Both the position numbers and the translations under genes were made by a program. DNA of 64,000 bases, from the NCBI RefSeq assembly GCF_900183385.1, contig NZ_FXUT01000027.1, forward strand, positions 1-64,000, in the 5' to 3' direction. This document shows positions 1 through 9,452 of this stretch, in pieces. The notes beneath the pieces are model-generated. The model was not told where the DNA came from. It made no database searches and saw only the letters and a program-made list of their open reading frames with translations. Position 1 is the stretch's first letter; every line of letters starts with the position of its first letter. The DNA is from Listeria costaricensis. Lineage in GTDB: Bacteria; Bacillota; Bacilli; Lactobacillales; Listeriaceae.

Positions 1-50
1 AAACAGCCCTTGTGAGAAGCTGAAAAAAATGCTTCTCACAAGGGCTGTTT
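1..50. terminator. Perfect inverted repeat, terminator of the LPXTG gene
   Basis: Two 20-bp arms (1-20 and 31-50) are exact reverse complements around a 10-base A-rich loop, and the right arm runs into a T tract on the plus strand. The structure sits 6 bases beyond the stop of the minus-strand surface protein, so it most likely ends that transcript. It could work in both directions; what lies to the left is outside the window. Confidence 0.85.
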
Positions 51-56
51 TTTTGC

Positions 57-3000
57 TTATTTCTTTCTGCGATACAGATAAGCGGCTGCCAGTGTCAAGC
101 TGGTTCCGCCTAGTAATGCGGCAAGATCATCACTTGAGTCGCCAGTTGCTGGTAGTTTCTGTGAAGCTGAAACTGTGCTGGCAGATGTCGAGGCTTGCTG
201 GCTGCTTGTTGTATCCGGAGGGGTTGCTGCGCTAGGTGTTACAGTAGCACCGCTTGGCTTACTATCGCTGTTTGAATCGGTTGTTTCATCTGATCCATCT
301 GATCCAGCGCTATCAGAGGCAGCCGTTTGATCCGGCGTATAGACAAAGGTAACAGATTGAGTTTCGGCTGTATAGGTGCCGGCTTTTTCTGTATCTCCCA
401 CAACGTCATAGCCATTGATTGCTTTGGCCTCGGCTAAATACTCACTTTCAACAGTGCCTTCAAGTGTTCTGCTGTCAGCAAGTGCCTTCCCTGATTCGTC
501 CACGTAATGAACGATGACTTGACCAGTTGATGTTTCCGATTTAACAGAATAGGTGAAAACGATGGTTTGTGGTTCTTCAATGATTTTGCTATTAACGATG
601 GCAGAACATTCATAGCCTTGGATTTCCTTGGCAGAAACCGTGTAAGTGTCACCGATTTCGCCAGAGATCGTATCATCTAAAGCAATCGGCAAGCCATCCG
701 CGTTCACATATTTAATCGTGATTGGGCCAGGGGCTGCTTCTTCATAGGTCAGAGTAATAGTTTGAGCCGCTTCAGTAAAGACACCCTCAATAGAGGCGTT
801 ACAACAATACCCGCTGATATCCGCTGGCACAACACTGAAAGAGTCGTCTGTGTTGCCGCTAAGTGTTTTATCAGGAGCAATCGTGTTACCATTTTCATCG
901 ACATATTTCACGGTCACGTCCCCAGCAGTCGCATCGTCCACATAAACTGCCACTTCAACAGGTTCCGCCTCGAAACCATCTTCACTGACAGCCGTTAGAG
1001 AAACCGTATAGCGACCAATTTGATCCATGTCTACCTGTGCGTCAAAATCTGTCTGAATCGCGACGTCCTGATCAATACCCGCATGAACATCATATATGAA
1101 GCGCTTCTCATCCACATCGGCATGTTTCTTATAGTGAATCTCTTGATCTGCCGTAATGACTGGCGCTGGAACTTCAGCAACATGAATCGTCACGTCGATC
1201 GGTTGCGAGACATTTCCGTCTTCATTGACCGCATCAATTGTGACCGTGTAATCACCTGCCTGATCAAAGTCGACCACATCCGCAAAGTTACTGCTTGCCA
1301 CCGCTGAACTTGGTTTTTCCAAGCCAGTCAAGTGAACATCTTCAAAAAATTGTTTTTCAGTTACAACTTGGTGCTTGCCATAAGTGATTTCGTTGTCAGC
1401 CGATAGTACAGCTGCAGGTTCTTTGCTGATATGCACAATGACCAGATAAGGGTCTGCCGAAATCTGATCCGCATTTGTTGCGTTCAGGGTCACCGCATAG
1501 TCACCGGCTGTTGTGAAATTGACGGCAACCTTGAAGTTAGAAGTGACGGCCGTGTCACCTTGTGATTGAGTAAGATGGGCATCAATATCTTCTAAAAATT
1601 GTTCTTCCGTGACGTGTTCATATTTGTTATAGGTAATTTCTGTGTCCGCTTGAATCACTGGTTTGGCTGCTTTGTTAATATGGACCGTTACCTGTTCAAC
1701 GTTTGATTTTACACCATCTTCATTTGTCGCAACAATATCTACCTTATAGTCGCCGTTTTTTTCAAAATCCACCGCTTCACTAAAATCAGTTGATAAAGTG
1801 GCTTCCGAGTCTGTTTCCGCATGTACATCTTCTAGAAACTGCTGCTCGGAAATGCTGGCGAATTTGGCATAGGTGATTTCGTCATCAGCCGTAAGCACTG
1901 GGGCCGGTATTTTATTGATTACAACGGTCACTTTGATAGGTTCCGACTGTCCGCCGTCTTCATTGACCGCATTCACCGTTACTTCATAATTACCAGGTGT
2001 TTCAGGATCAACCACCTCTTGATAGTTACTGGAAATAACCGCCGTTGTTGGCGAAGCAGTCATTCGCGCATTGATATCTTCTAAGAACTGCTCTTCTGAA
2101 ACGATTTGATACTTATTGTATTCTTGATGCGTATTGGCTAAAATCTGTGCCGTTTTTTCCTGATTGATTATAACTTTGACCGGGAAAGGAGTGGCGGCTA
2201 CATCATCCACATTTCTCGCTTGCAAGGTGACAGTGTATTCGCCAGCCTTGTCTAAACTTACCACAAGATCAAAATTGGACTGGATAGTGGAACCATCATC
2301 CGTTGCCGCATCAATATCATCTAGAAAATCCGCTTCGGTCAGATCACTGAATTTATCATAGCTAATGGTTTCCTTAGCAGTAATAACCGGAGCTGGATCT
2401 GTATTTACTGTAACCGTTACTTTAACTGGTTGGGCTTTTTGATTAGTTTCATTGGTAGAATTCAATGTAACCACATAGTCGCCAGCTTTGGAAAAATTAA
2501 CCACTTCTGCAAAGTCACTGGTAATCGCTGTTCCCTGATCTGTTTTTGCGTGAATAGCTGCCAAAAAGTCCGCTTCTGTTACAGACGCATTTTTTTCATA
2601 GCTGATCGCTGAATCTGCTGTAATAACTGGCGCTATTTTTACAACGTGGACAGTCACGGTTTTGGTATCAGAAGGAACGCCGTCTTTTTCAGATTGAAGT
2701 GTTACGGTATAATCATCAATCTGTGACAGATCTACAACTGTTTCAAAATCAGAAGTCACAGTTTGACCATCTGGAGACAGGGCATGAATATCTGTCAAAA
2801 ATTGCGCTTCCGTTACGCTGGAATTGACTGTATAGGTGATTTCACTATCCGCTGAGATTTTAACTGATTGGATATATGGAACAGTGATAGTGCCGTTTAG
2901 TTTGTAATTATTTTCACTTTCTGAATAGCTATAGGTGCAATTCCCTTTGGTACTTGTCAATTTGGTCCAAGTGATCAGGTTTGTTGACGTATCATAAGGC

Positions 3001-5489
3001 GTACTGGAACTGCTCGGTTTTATCGTCTTTCCAGATTTGCCAACCGCTATATCTGGAACCGTTAGTGAATTTTGATAAACGAGCTGTTGTGCCATTGAAT
3101 AGGTTTGGTTGACCATTTGTACCGAAGCACCTCGATCCAATAAACCAGCAATACCTGAAATATCATAAATCGAATTATATCTTAAGTCTGCCATCTCCAA
3201 AGCTAAGAGATTATTGAGTGGTGCCGGGTTTTGAATAGTATTGTGAGATGCATCAAGATTGCTTAGTTTTTTCATACCTGATAAGGCAGAAATATCTTTG
3301 ATGGTATTATAAGAAATATCCAGTGTCTGCATGTTTGGCAGAGTAGCCAAACTGTCGATCGATTTGATACCCGTATGATCCATATCTAAATAGGTGAGAT
3401 TCGTCAAAGTGGCTAAGCCGGAAACATCCTTAATACTAGAGTTGGAATGAATATCCAATGTTTTTAAAGTAGTTAAATCGCTTAAAGCACTCAGTCCATT
3501 TTGATCATTGCTGCTATTAATCGAATTATTGTTGAGATAAAGTATCTCTAAAGCTGGTAAATGATCCATCTGCCCCAAATTCTTGATGGCATTAGTGCTA
3601 AGATACAAATCATGCAGCTTAGGCAAGTCACCAATTTCTTCAATGCTCGTAAGTGAATTATTATTTAAACTTAAAGTTATCAATTCAGGCAAATTATCAA
3701 GTGTTCCAAAAGTAGAGAGCCGATTTGAGTCCGCTTTGAAGATTTTCAGTTTCGGCAGATCATGAACCACACTAATATTGGAAAGACTGTTTTGGTTCAA
3801 ATAGACTTCTTCCAATTTTGGCATATTGTTGAATGTACCCATCTTTGAAATGGTGTTATTGGTAGCGCTCAGTACAATCAAACTTGGGAGATCATGGATA
3901 ACACTGATACTTGAAAGGGAATTGTAGTCTAAATGTAGTTCCTTCAGTGAAACCAGTTCATCCAGCGAACCAATCGTTTTAATTTTATTATTCGATGCTT
4001 CCACATAAGTCAGACTTGGTAAATCACTGATTGTACTGATGTCCGTCAGGGAATTGCCCTTTAGATTCAACGTCTGCAGCATGGGCAGATAATCTAGTTC
4101 CCCAAGGTTTGTCAGTGTGTTGTTGGAAAGATCCAAATAGTTCAGCTTTGGCATATGGTTAATCTCACTGGCATCCGAAATCTTATTGTTGGCAAGTTTG
4201 ATAATCTCTAAATTTGGCAGGTTATCTAGTGTACCAATGTAGGAAATCGCGCAGTCTTCTGCAACTAGTGAAAGTAAGCTTGGAAGGCTTTCAATTGCAC
4301 TGATATCCGTCAATTCAGCATTTTTCGAAAGATCAATCTCAATCAGATTGTCCAAGTTGCTGAATGTACCAAGGTTCTTGATATTACAATTGTCAACAGC
4401 AAGCTTTGTTAAATTTTGACAATCGTGTATGCCGTTTAGGTCTTCCAATTTTTCGCAGTAAGAAAGCTTTAGCATTTCAAGACTGTCTAGACTACTGAGA
4501 TCGCCAATTTCTGTTAGACTCCGGCAATAGGTGGCATCAATCGTTTCAAGACTTGTTGACTGATTGAGCCCCGTCAGATTTTTTACCGATGAATTGCCTT
4601 TCATAAAAACATTTTTTAAACTGGGACAATTGGATAATGGCGTTAAATCTTCAATTCCGTCATCCTGTATGTAAATCGTTTCCAGCTTAGGTGTATTGGA
4701 AAAATTCAATTCTTCTACAGAACTGACTTGAATATTTAATTCTTGCAAATTCTGTAAACCGGAAATCGGTGAAATATCTGTTAATTCTGTACACATAGAG
4801 CATTCTAGAATTTTCAGCATTGGCATGGTGCTTACCGCGCCAATATCCGTTAAATGCGAGTTGGTTGATAGATAAAGATTTTCAAGTTTATCAAGCCCCG
4901 CTAGTGGAGCAATTGTCGTTAAATTATTATCATTCAGGTTCAAATTAACGAGATTTTCAAGATATTCAAGTCCTTCTACATCTGTGATATCTGTGGAAGA
5001 GCTCCCCGTTTCTCCCGTTAAATCAAGAGAAGTAATGGCGGCAAGGTCAGCTGCTACGACTTCCTCGTCACCAGTAGCATCCACATTTCCTGTTACGATG
5101 CGTGCCATTTTAAGCGCTAAATTATTGTCAGGGAAAAGGGAATGGAAGGTACTGCCTTCCGGGATCGCTGTTGCTTGTAACTCAGTTTGCTTAAGGGGTG
5201 TTTGTGTGTCGCTGTCAGATGTGCTTGTTGTTTCTTCTTCTTCTGTACTAGCATCAGTTTCCTTCTGCTCAGATGGGACAGTCGCGGTATCTTCGGAAGT
5301 TTGTTCATTCGTTGCAGAGTCATCCGCCACTTCTGTTGAAGAATCACTAGGACTAGTCTGTTCTGTTGTTGTCTGGTTGTCTGTTTGGGTTTGCGGATTA
5401 GTTTGAATTTCTTCCGCAAGTGCCGAGAATGGTAGTGAGTAGTTCAATACAAGCATAATAATCAGCACAAAACTTATCTGTTTTTTCAT
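57..5489 (-). CDS. Internalin-like LRR surface protein with Ig-like and MucBP repeats and LPXTG anchor
   Basis: A 1810-residue cell-wall-anchored protein, probably an adhesin. In order it shows a signal peptide (1-25, ending ALA), a Ser/Thr/Glu-rich stretch to about 110, an internalin-type cap containing FHSLFPDNNLALKMARI, about 30 leucine-rich repeats of 21-23 residues (roughly 140-820), and an LRR-adjacent segment. Eight Ig-like repeats of about 80 residues follow (870-1520), each with an ITADxEITYxK start, an EEQFLEDIxA motif and a GDYTVTLxA core, as in LapB/InlK-type Listeria proteins. Three MucBP modules (VKYVDENGNTI type, 1520-1715) and a Ser/Thr-rich wall spanner lead to LPATG at 1779-1783, a hydrophobic segment and the RRKK tail. 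Sortase A is the expected anchoring enzyme. The architecture resembles InlI of L. monocytogenes but identity is not proven. AAGGAGG lies 8 bases before the ATG. It is monocistronic. Confidence 0.93.
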   Translation of the reverse strand: MKKQISFVLIIMLVLNYSLPFSALAEEIQTNPQTQTDNQTTTEQTSPSDSSTEVADDSATNEQTSEDTATVPSEQKETDASTEEEETTSTSDSDTQTPLKQTELQATAIPEGSTFHSLFPDNNLALKMARIVTGNVDATGDEEVVAADLAAITSLDLTGETGSSSTDITDVEGLEYLENLVNLNLNDNNLTTIAPLAGLDKLENLYLSTNSHLTDIGAVSTMPMLKILECSMCTELTDISPISGLQNLQELNIQVSSVEELNFSNTPKLETIYIQDDGIEDLTPLSNCPSLKNVFMKGNSSVKNLTGLNQSTSLETIDATYCRSLTEIGDLSSLDSLEMLKLSYCEKLEDLNGIHDCQNLTKLAVDNCNIKNLGTFSNLDNLIEIDLSKNAELTDISAIESLPSLLSLVAEDCAISYIGTLDNLPNLEIIKLANNKISDASEINHMPKLNYLDLSNNTLTNLGELDYLPMLQTLNLKGNSLTDISTISDLPSLTYVEASNNKIKTIGSLDELVSLKELHLDYNSLSSISVIHDLPSLIVLSATNNTISKMGTFNNMPKLEEVYLNQNSLSNISVVHDLPKLKIFKADSNRLSTFGTLDNLPELITLSLNNNSLTSIEEIGDLPKLHDLYLSTNAIKNLGQMDHLPALEILYLNNNSINSSNDQNGLSALSDLTTLKTLDIHSNSSIKDVSGLATLTNLTYLDMDHTGIKSIDSLATLPNMQTLDISYNTIKDISALSGMKKLSNLDASHNTIQNPAPLNNLLALEMADLRYNSIYDISGIAGLLDRGASVQMVNQTYSMAQQLVYQNSLTVPDIAVGKSGKTIKPSSSSTPYDTSTNLITWTKLTSTKGNCTYSYSESENNYKLNGTITVPYIQSVKISADSEITYTVNSSVTEAQFLTDIHALSPDGQTVTSDFETVVDLSQIDDYTVTLQSEKDGVPSDTKTVTVHVVKIAPVITADSAISYEKNASVTEADFLAAIHAKTDQGTAITSDFAEVVNFSKAGDYVVTLNSTNETNQKAQPVKVTVTVNTDPAPVITAKETISYDKFSDLTEADFLDDIDAATDDGSTIQSNFDLVVSLDKAGEYTVTLQARNVDDVAATPFPVKVIINQEKTAQILANTHQEYNKYQIVSEEQFLEDINARMTASPTTAVISSNYQEVVDPETPGNYEVTVNAVNEDGGQSEPIKVTVVINKIPAPVLTADDEITYAKFASISEQQFLEDVHAETDSEATLSTDFSEAVDFEKNGDYKVDIVATNEDGVKSNVEQVTVHINKAAKPVIQADTEITYNKYEHVTEEQFLEDIDAHLTQSQGDTAVTSNFKVAVNFTTAGDYAVTLNATNADQISADPYLVIVHISKEPAAVLSADNEITYGKHQVVTEKQFFEDVHLTGLEKPSSAVASSNFADVVDFDQAGDYTVTIDAVNEDGNVSQPIDVTIHVAEVPAPVITADQEIHYKKHADVDEKRFIYDVHAGIDQDVAIQTDFDAQVDMDQIGRYTVSLTAVSEDGFEAEPVEVAVYVDDATAGDVTVKYVDENGNTIAPDKTLSGNTDDSFSVVPADISGYCCNASIEGVFTEAAQTITLTYEEAAPGPITIKYVNADGLPIALDDTISGEIGDTYTVSAKEIQGYECSAIVNSKIIEEPQTIVFTYSVKSETSTGQVIVHYVDESGKALADSRTLEGTVESEYLAEAKAINGYDVVGDTEKAGTYTAETQSVTFVYTPDQTAASDSAGSDGSDETTDSNSDSKPSGATVTPSAATPPDTTSSQQASTSASTVSASQKLPATGDSSDDLAALLGGTSLTLAAAYLYRRKK

Positions 5490-5523
5490 TTGCTCCTCCT
5501 TGATGTTTCATCATGCTCATTAC

Positions 5524-5529
5524 ATTATA
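5524..5529 (-). promoter_or_regulatory. Putative -10 of the LPXTG gene
   Basis: The minus strand reads TATAAT here, 34 bases before the ATG. No convincing -35 is present at the usual distance, so this is a weak call based on the -10 hexamer and position only. Confidence 0.35.
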
Positions 5530-5625
5530 CATGCTGGCTATTAGTTATATTTTTGCACTAAGACTTATTTAGCTGTTTAATGTGTATAATTTGTGTCTAT
5601 TATCGGTGGATCCGTAATAAATAAA

Positions 5626-5661
5626 AAAAAGTTTGATTTACTATAGTAAATCAAACTTTTT
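5626..5661. terminator. Bidirectional terminator between the LPXTG gene and the Hsp90/TPR operon
   Basis: A 16-bp perfect stem (5626-5641 with 5646-5661) has a 4-base loop, an A run on one side and a T run on the other. It lies directly after the stop codon of the last TPR gene, so it ends the minus-strand operon. Confidence 0.85.
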
Positions 5662-5672
5662 CATACTAAAAA

Positions 5673-6635
5673 TCAAGAATTCTTTAACTGCGCAGTATAA
5701 TAATCATTTCCATTCCGACGGTCGAATTTTGCCGCCAATTCACGTGTTTTTTCTTTCAAATCCTCGTCTGTCACGATCGGATAGATGGCACTCAAGAGGT
5801 GGAGACCCACAAGACTGCCTTCCGTATTCAGTGCCATTTCACGATGGCTTTCAAAAATTTCCAAGGCCTGTTCGTGTCGATCTGTGCGAATCATATATTC
5901 AATCAGCTGTGCCAGCCCCTCAAGCAAGTCCAAGCTTTGTTGAACAAGCGGCAGGCCCTTGTCGAGACACACCTCAGCTTTTTCAATCTCGCCAAGTTCC
6001 AAATAAGTGAGCGCCATCAGCCCATAAGTCAAATGAGGAATCTCAGCGCAGCCCATATGGCCGTTTAAAATCGGTTTGGCCGCCTTTACAGCATTTTCAT
6101 AATCGCCAACAAACCAATAATAATGGGCCACTTCATGTGCTTCACAAGCAACGCAGTCATTCATAAAGTCAGTCGGAGTCGTTTGCCATTTTTTGAAATA
6201 CCGTAGTGTTTCTTCTCGGTCTCCCATATACATAGCCGTTAAAGTTTTCACCTTATAATAAGGGGCAAGAGAGTAGCCGCTCGCCAAATATTTGGCTTTC
6301 ATATCTTCCTGCAGCGCCTGAATCTGGTCTTTTGAAACCTCTTCAAAAGAGGCAAGCGATTCTGAGATCCATTTATATTGCCAAAGCAGATTATATTCAT
6401 CCACACTGCTTTCGTCTTCTTCATACTTTTTGATTACCCAGCTGAAAGCCTGCAATTGTTTGCGCGGGTATCCCTGAAAGCAAGCCGCTTCGATCATCAA
6501 ATCGCGCGCCTCAACGCCAGTTTCGACATCATGACTGACATCAGCTCCGGCAATTGCCCGCTCTAATACAGGGAAAATTTCCTTGTTTTCCACGCCAATC
6601 TCATAGGCTGATTCTAAATCGTCCAAATAATTCAT
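5673..6635 (-). CDS. TPR-like protein, paralogue B, of the Hsp90 operon
   Basis: A soluble, mostly helical 320-residue protein with tetratricopeptide-like pairs of helices (for example GDYENAVKAAKPIL and GEIEKAEVCLDKGLPL). It has no signal peptide or membrane segment. It is clearly a paralogue of the gene just upstream (6650-7624): both share AFSWxxKxYEE, LLWxYKWI, a C-x2-C-x2-H cluster (C161, C164, H167) followed by a fourth Cys (C196) before a Pro and TY, and a C-terminal FDxRNGNxY motif. The conserved Cys/His set suggests metal binding or a redox role. AAGGAGG precedes the ATG and only 14 bases separate it from its paralogue, so the two are co-transcribed. Function is unknown; a partner or adaptor of the operon's Hsp90-like ATPase is inferred from context. 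Confidence 0.8.
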   Translation of the reverse strand: MNYLDDLESAYEIGVENKEIFPVLERAIAGADVSHDVETGVEARDLMIEAACFQGYPRKQLQAFSWVIKKYEEDESSVDEYNLLWQYKWISESLASFEEVSKDQIQALQEDMKAKYLASGYSLAPYYKVKTLTAMYMGDREETLRYFKKWQTTPTDFMNDCVACEAHEVAHYYWFVGDYENAVKAAKPILNGHMGCAEIPHLTYGLMALTYLELGEIEKAEVCLDKGLPLVQQSLDLLEGLAQLIEYMIRTDRHEQALEIFESHREMALNTEGSLVGLHLLSAIYPIVTDEDLKEKTRELAAKFDRRNGNDYYTAQLKNS

Positions 6636-6649
6636 TTTAAAAGTCCTCC

Positions 6650-7624
6650 TTAGTTGTTGTGTTGTAATTTTGTAAGAAAATAGTGGTTTCCGTTTCGCTG
6701 ATCAAACCGATTCACCAGATCTTTTGTCAAATTTTGCAGCTCCGGCTCGTCGTCTAAAAAAGGAGAGCAGGCGAGTAAAAAAAACAGCTGATCATAGGGC
6801 AATCCCACGGTCAAGACATTGTCGAGATTTTCCTTCATTATACTTTTCGCAAGCTCGATTCTTTCCGTTTTGACGAGATAATCGATTAGTTGTGCGACAG
6901 ATTCAATATTTTTCGTGTGCTTCACAGCTTTATAGCCGAGTTCAAAATTTTTCCAGGCATTTTGATGATCGTCCAGCGCTTCATAAGCATTAGCCAAAAT
7001 GGAATAAGTCGTATCAGGAACATCCCGACATGACATGCGGCGGTCAAAAATCACTTGTGCCGCCTGAATCGATTTTTCCGGATCCTTTTCGATGCGCAAG
7101 TAATATCCTGCCCGCAGATGCTGTTCACAGGCACGGCAATCCGTTAGAATATCATCCGCTGAGTGGTTCCACTGATCAAAAAAGTACGATGCCCGTTCTG
7201 GTTTGCCAAGCTCAATGCTCGCCCACATCTTTGTCACATAGTAGGGGCGCAGGGAAAAGTTTCCAGCAAGCAGTTTTTGCTTCATATCCTCATGCAGGGC
7301 CTCGATTTCTTCAAGTGAAATGGCGTCAAAATAAGTCACAGTACCCGCAATCCATTTGTACCGCCACAAAATATCCCTCGTTGAAAAGCCGTAAAGACTT
7401 TTACCCTCTTCGTAACGTTTCACCAGCCAACTGAAAGCAAGCAGAGCTTTTTCATAAAGCCCCACATCAGTCGCTTCATCAATCAGCTGAAAGCGGGCAT
7501 TCGTCGAGATGATTTCATCCACACAAGCATCCGCCGACTGAATGATGTGTTCGAGTAATGGAATATTGTCCAACTGTTTTTTCGGCATCGTCAAAAGCAG
7601 TTCCCATTCTTCGATATAATTCAT
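6650..7624 (-). CDS. TPR-like protein, paralogue A, of the Hsp90 operon
   Basis: A 324-residue helical-repeat protein related over its whole length to the 5673-6635 product. The shared landmarks are C163, C166, H169 and C199 (TDCRACEQH, then MSCRDVP) and FDQRNGNHY near the C terminus. No export signal is seen. Its ATG overlaps the stop of the Hsp90-like gene by four bases (ATGA at 7621-7624), which points to translational coupling and near-stoichiometric production with that ATPase. Eukaryotic Hsp90 works with TPR co-chaperones, which makes the pairing suggestive, but eukaryotic TPR docking uses a C-terminal MEEVD tail that the protein here lacks. Binding mode and function are therefore unknown. 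Confidence 0.8.
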   Translation of the reverse strand: MNYIEEWELLLTMPKKQLDNIPLLEHIIQSADACVDEIISTNARFQLIDEATDVGLYEKALLAFSWLVKRYEEGKSLYGFSTRDILWRYKWIAGTVTYFDAISLEEIEALHEDMKQKLLAGNFSLRPYYVTKMWASIELGKPERASYFFDQWNHSADDILTDCRACEQHLRAGYYLRIEKDPEKSIQAAQVIFDRRMSCRDVPDTTYSILANAYEALDDHQNAWKNFELGYKAVKHTKNIESVAQLIDYLVKTERIELAKSIMKENLDNVLTVGLPYDQLFFLLACSPFLDDEPELQNLTKDLVNRFDQRNGNHYFLTKLQHNN

Positions 7625-9426
7625 TCCGCCACGTTTCCAATCTGATCCAAAAGCTGCAAATAGTTTTGATTCATCAGCGTGCGTTCCTTTTGTTTAAGCG
7701 GATAGTGTCCAAGCAGGAGCGCCTGAATATAAAGCGATTCAACAATAATCAACATTTTTTCCGGCGACCGTTTTTGCGTGAACAGTTTTTGAATGACCGG
7801 ATTTTGGAAATTTAAATAAAGCGTCGACTGCGGTGGTAGTTCCACATTTTGACGGATACTGTCGATAATACTTCCAAAAAGTGGATTACTTTCTTCCGCA
7901 GAGCGTTCCATTTCTCGGTAAAATTGAGTGGAGGAAGGGTTGATGAACAACATCGGCAAATCTTCTGGCTCAAATTTGCGCAGTGCAATTTCCACATCAT
8001 ATTGACGCATTTCCTGATTCAAATAGGTCAAAAGAGTAGCATGTTCCGCATCCGTCTCGCGGTCAAGCGACTCAAGATCGCCAGCAAAGCGATCCGGTTC
8101 CGCCATTTCAAGCTTGACGCCGGGAATCATATCCATCAGCATGGTCAAAAGTTTCGTATCAAACGTATAGCCCCCGTTGATCAGCTCAAAGCCGCGGTTT
8201 CTTGCCAAATCACGCACTTGACGAAAATCATCCACAGAATGGGTGAAATAAATCGTGCTGCTGCGTTCTGTAATATCTTTCAACTTTTCTTCACCATCAA
8301 GCGTCCGGAACGGCAGGAATGGATAAATGAAGCGTAAAAATTCTTCATCCTCCGTTGCCACAGATTTAAAGGCCACGTAGTGCGTAGCGATCAATTTGTC
8401 GAGCTTCTTAGGTTCCAGATTGACCAGTCCATTTTTAAGAGCGGCCCCAAGACTTGTTGCCGTCTGCTTAAGAATGTCATTTTTGTAGAAATCTTCCCGC
8501 GAAGCAACCGGCTGCAATTCATTGGTAAATAACAGCGTCCGCGTGAAAAAGGCCCATGTTGGCAGCAGATTGTCGTTCGTTGCCGTCACGAACATCCGGT
8601 TCAAATAAACGGTATGATGCTGTTTCGCCGTCATTTGGACCGCGTAGGGTAGGATATAGGCGATCCCGAACGTTTCACCCGTGTTGTTTTCAATATAAAA
8701 GTAGTCCGTAAAATCCTGATGGAGCAGCTCACGACCGAGTTGCAGAATTTCTTCGCTGGAACAGTTTTGCAGAGCGGCTTTATTCGCATAGATCTGCGTC
8801 TCCTCATTCAAAACCTGATCATCATCAAAAATAATCGGTACTTCCAGCATGGCGCCGTATTTAATCAGCGTCTCTTTCAAAATATCCGCTTCAAAACAGC
8901 TGCCGTCCAGAATTAAATCTGTTTTTGCGCGCAGAAACAGCTGCGTTCCAGGTTCGCGACCCGCCGTATCGAGCGTGCGAACCTGATAGGTGCCATCCGC
9001 TTTGCCGCGCCATTCGGTCGTTTCATGATTGCGGGCACTTGTTGTGATGAGGACAATCTCAGGACTGGCAATAAAGCAGGATAAAAGGCCAATTCCAAAG
9101 CGGCCGATAAAATCATTCTCATCAATATCGAAGCTCTTGCTGCCTTTGGACGAGTTGGCAATCGTTGCTAGAAACGCGTGGACTTCCGAGTTCGTCAGTC
9201 CGATCCCGTTGTCCTCAAAAATCAGTGTGGTATTTTCACCAGAACCAGTGAGACTGACATGGATATTTCCCTGATAGTCCGGCTCGATTTTCTTTCTGGC
9301 ACGAACCGCATCTGTAGCATTTTGCAGCAGTTCGCGAATGTAAACATCTTTTGAATTATAAATATGATTGGACAGGATGTCGATCATCCCACCGAGATTG
9401 ACTTGAAAACGATAATCTTGACTCAA
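7621..9426 (-). CDS. Divergent Hsp90-family (HtpG-like) GHKL ATPase
   Basis: A 601-residue Hsp90-family protein. The N-terminal Bergerat ATP-binding fold is intact: RELLQNATDAV (E32, N36), EDNGIGL (D72, G74, G76) and GRFGIGLLSCF (lid glycines, 108-118). The middle domain keeps NRMFVTATNDNLLP and PVASRED, near residue 308, matching the catalytic-Arg loop (NVSRE in HtpG), so ATP hydrolysis is expected. The C-terminal third is unlike classical HtpG and ends without an MEEVD tail. It resembles the diverged HSP90 family proteins I recall from actinobacteria more than HtpG of E. coli. Start is TTG with AAAGGAGGAAG upstream. It lies 26 bases after the HAD gene and overlaps the TPR gene by 4 bases. 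No CIRCE or CtsR-type operator was seen nearby, so heat-shock control is not indicated. Confidence 0.88.
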   Translation of the reverse strand: MSQDYRFQVNLGGMIDILSNHIYNSKDVYIRELLQNATDAVRARKKIEPDYQGNIHVSLTGSGENTTLIFEDNGIGLTNSEVHAFLATIANSSKGSKSFDIDENDFIGRFGIGLLSCFIASPEIVLITTSARNHETTEWRGKADGTYQVRTLDTAGREPGTQLFLRAKTDLILDGSCFEADILKETLIKYGAMLEVPIIFDDDQVLNEETQIYANKAALQNCSSEEILQLGRELLHQDFTDYFYIENNTGETFGIAYILPYAVQMTAKQHHTVYLNRMFVTATNDNLLPTWAFFTRTLLFTNELQPVASREDFYKNDILKQTATSLGAALKNGLVNLEPKKLDKLIATHYVAFKSVATEDEEFLRFIYPFLPFRTLDGEEKLKDITERSSTIYFTHSVDDFRQVRDLARNRGFELINGGYTFDTKLLTMLMDMIPGVKLEMAEPDRFAGDLESLDRETDAEHATLLTYLNQEMRQYDVEIALRKFEPEDLPMLFINPSSTQFYREMERSAEESNPLFGSIIDSIRQNVELPPQSTLYLNFQNPVIQKLFTQKRSPEKMLIIVESLYIQALLLGHYPLKQKERTLMNQNYLQLLDQIGNVAE

Positions 9427-9452
9427 GACAACTTCCTCCTTTATCTAGGTTG

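Noticed and set aside
4984-5406. A 140-codon plus-strand frame opposite the surface-protein gene
   Set aside because: It is the shadow of a Ser/Thr/Glu-rich low-complexity region and has no ribosome binding site.
5560-5585. A PrfA-box-like sequence (TTTAGCTGTTTAA) upstream of the surface-protein gene
   Set aside because: It has the wrong length and several mismatches to TTAACATTTGTTAA.
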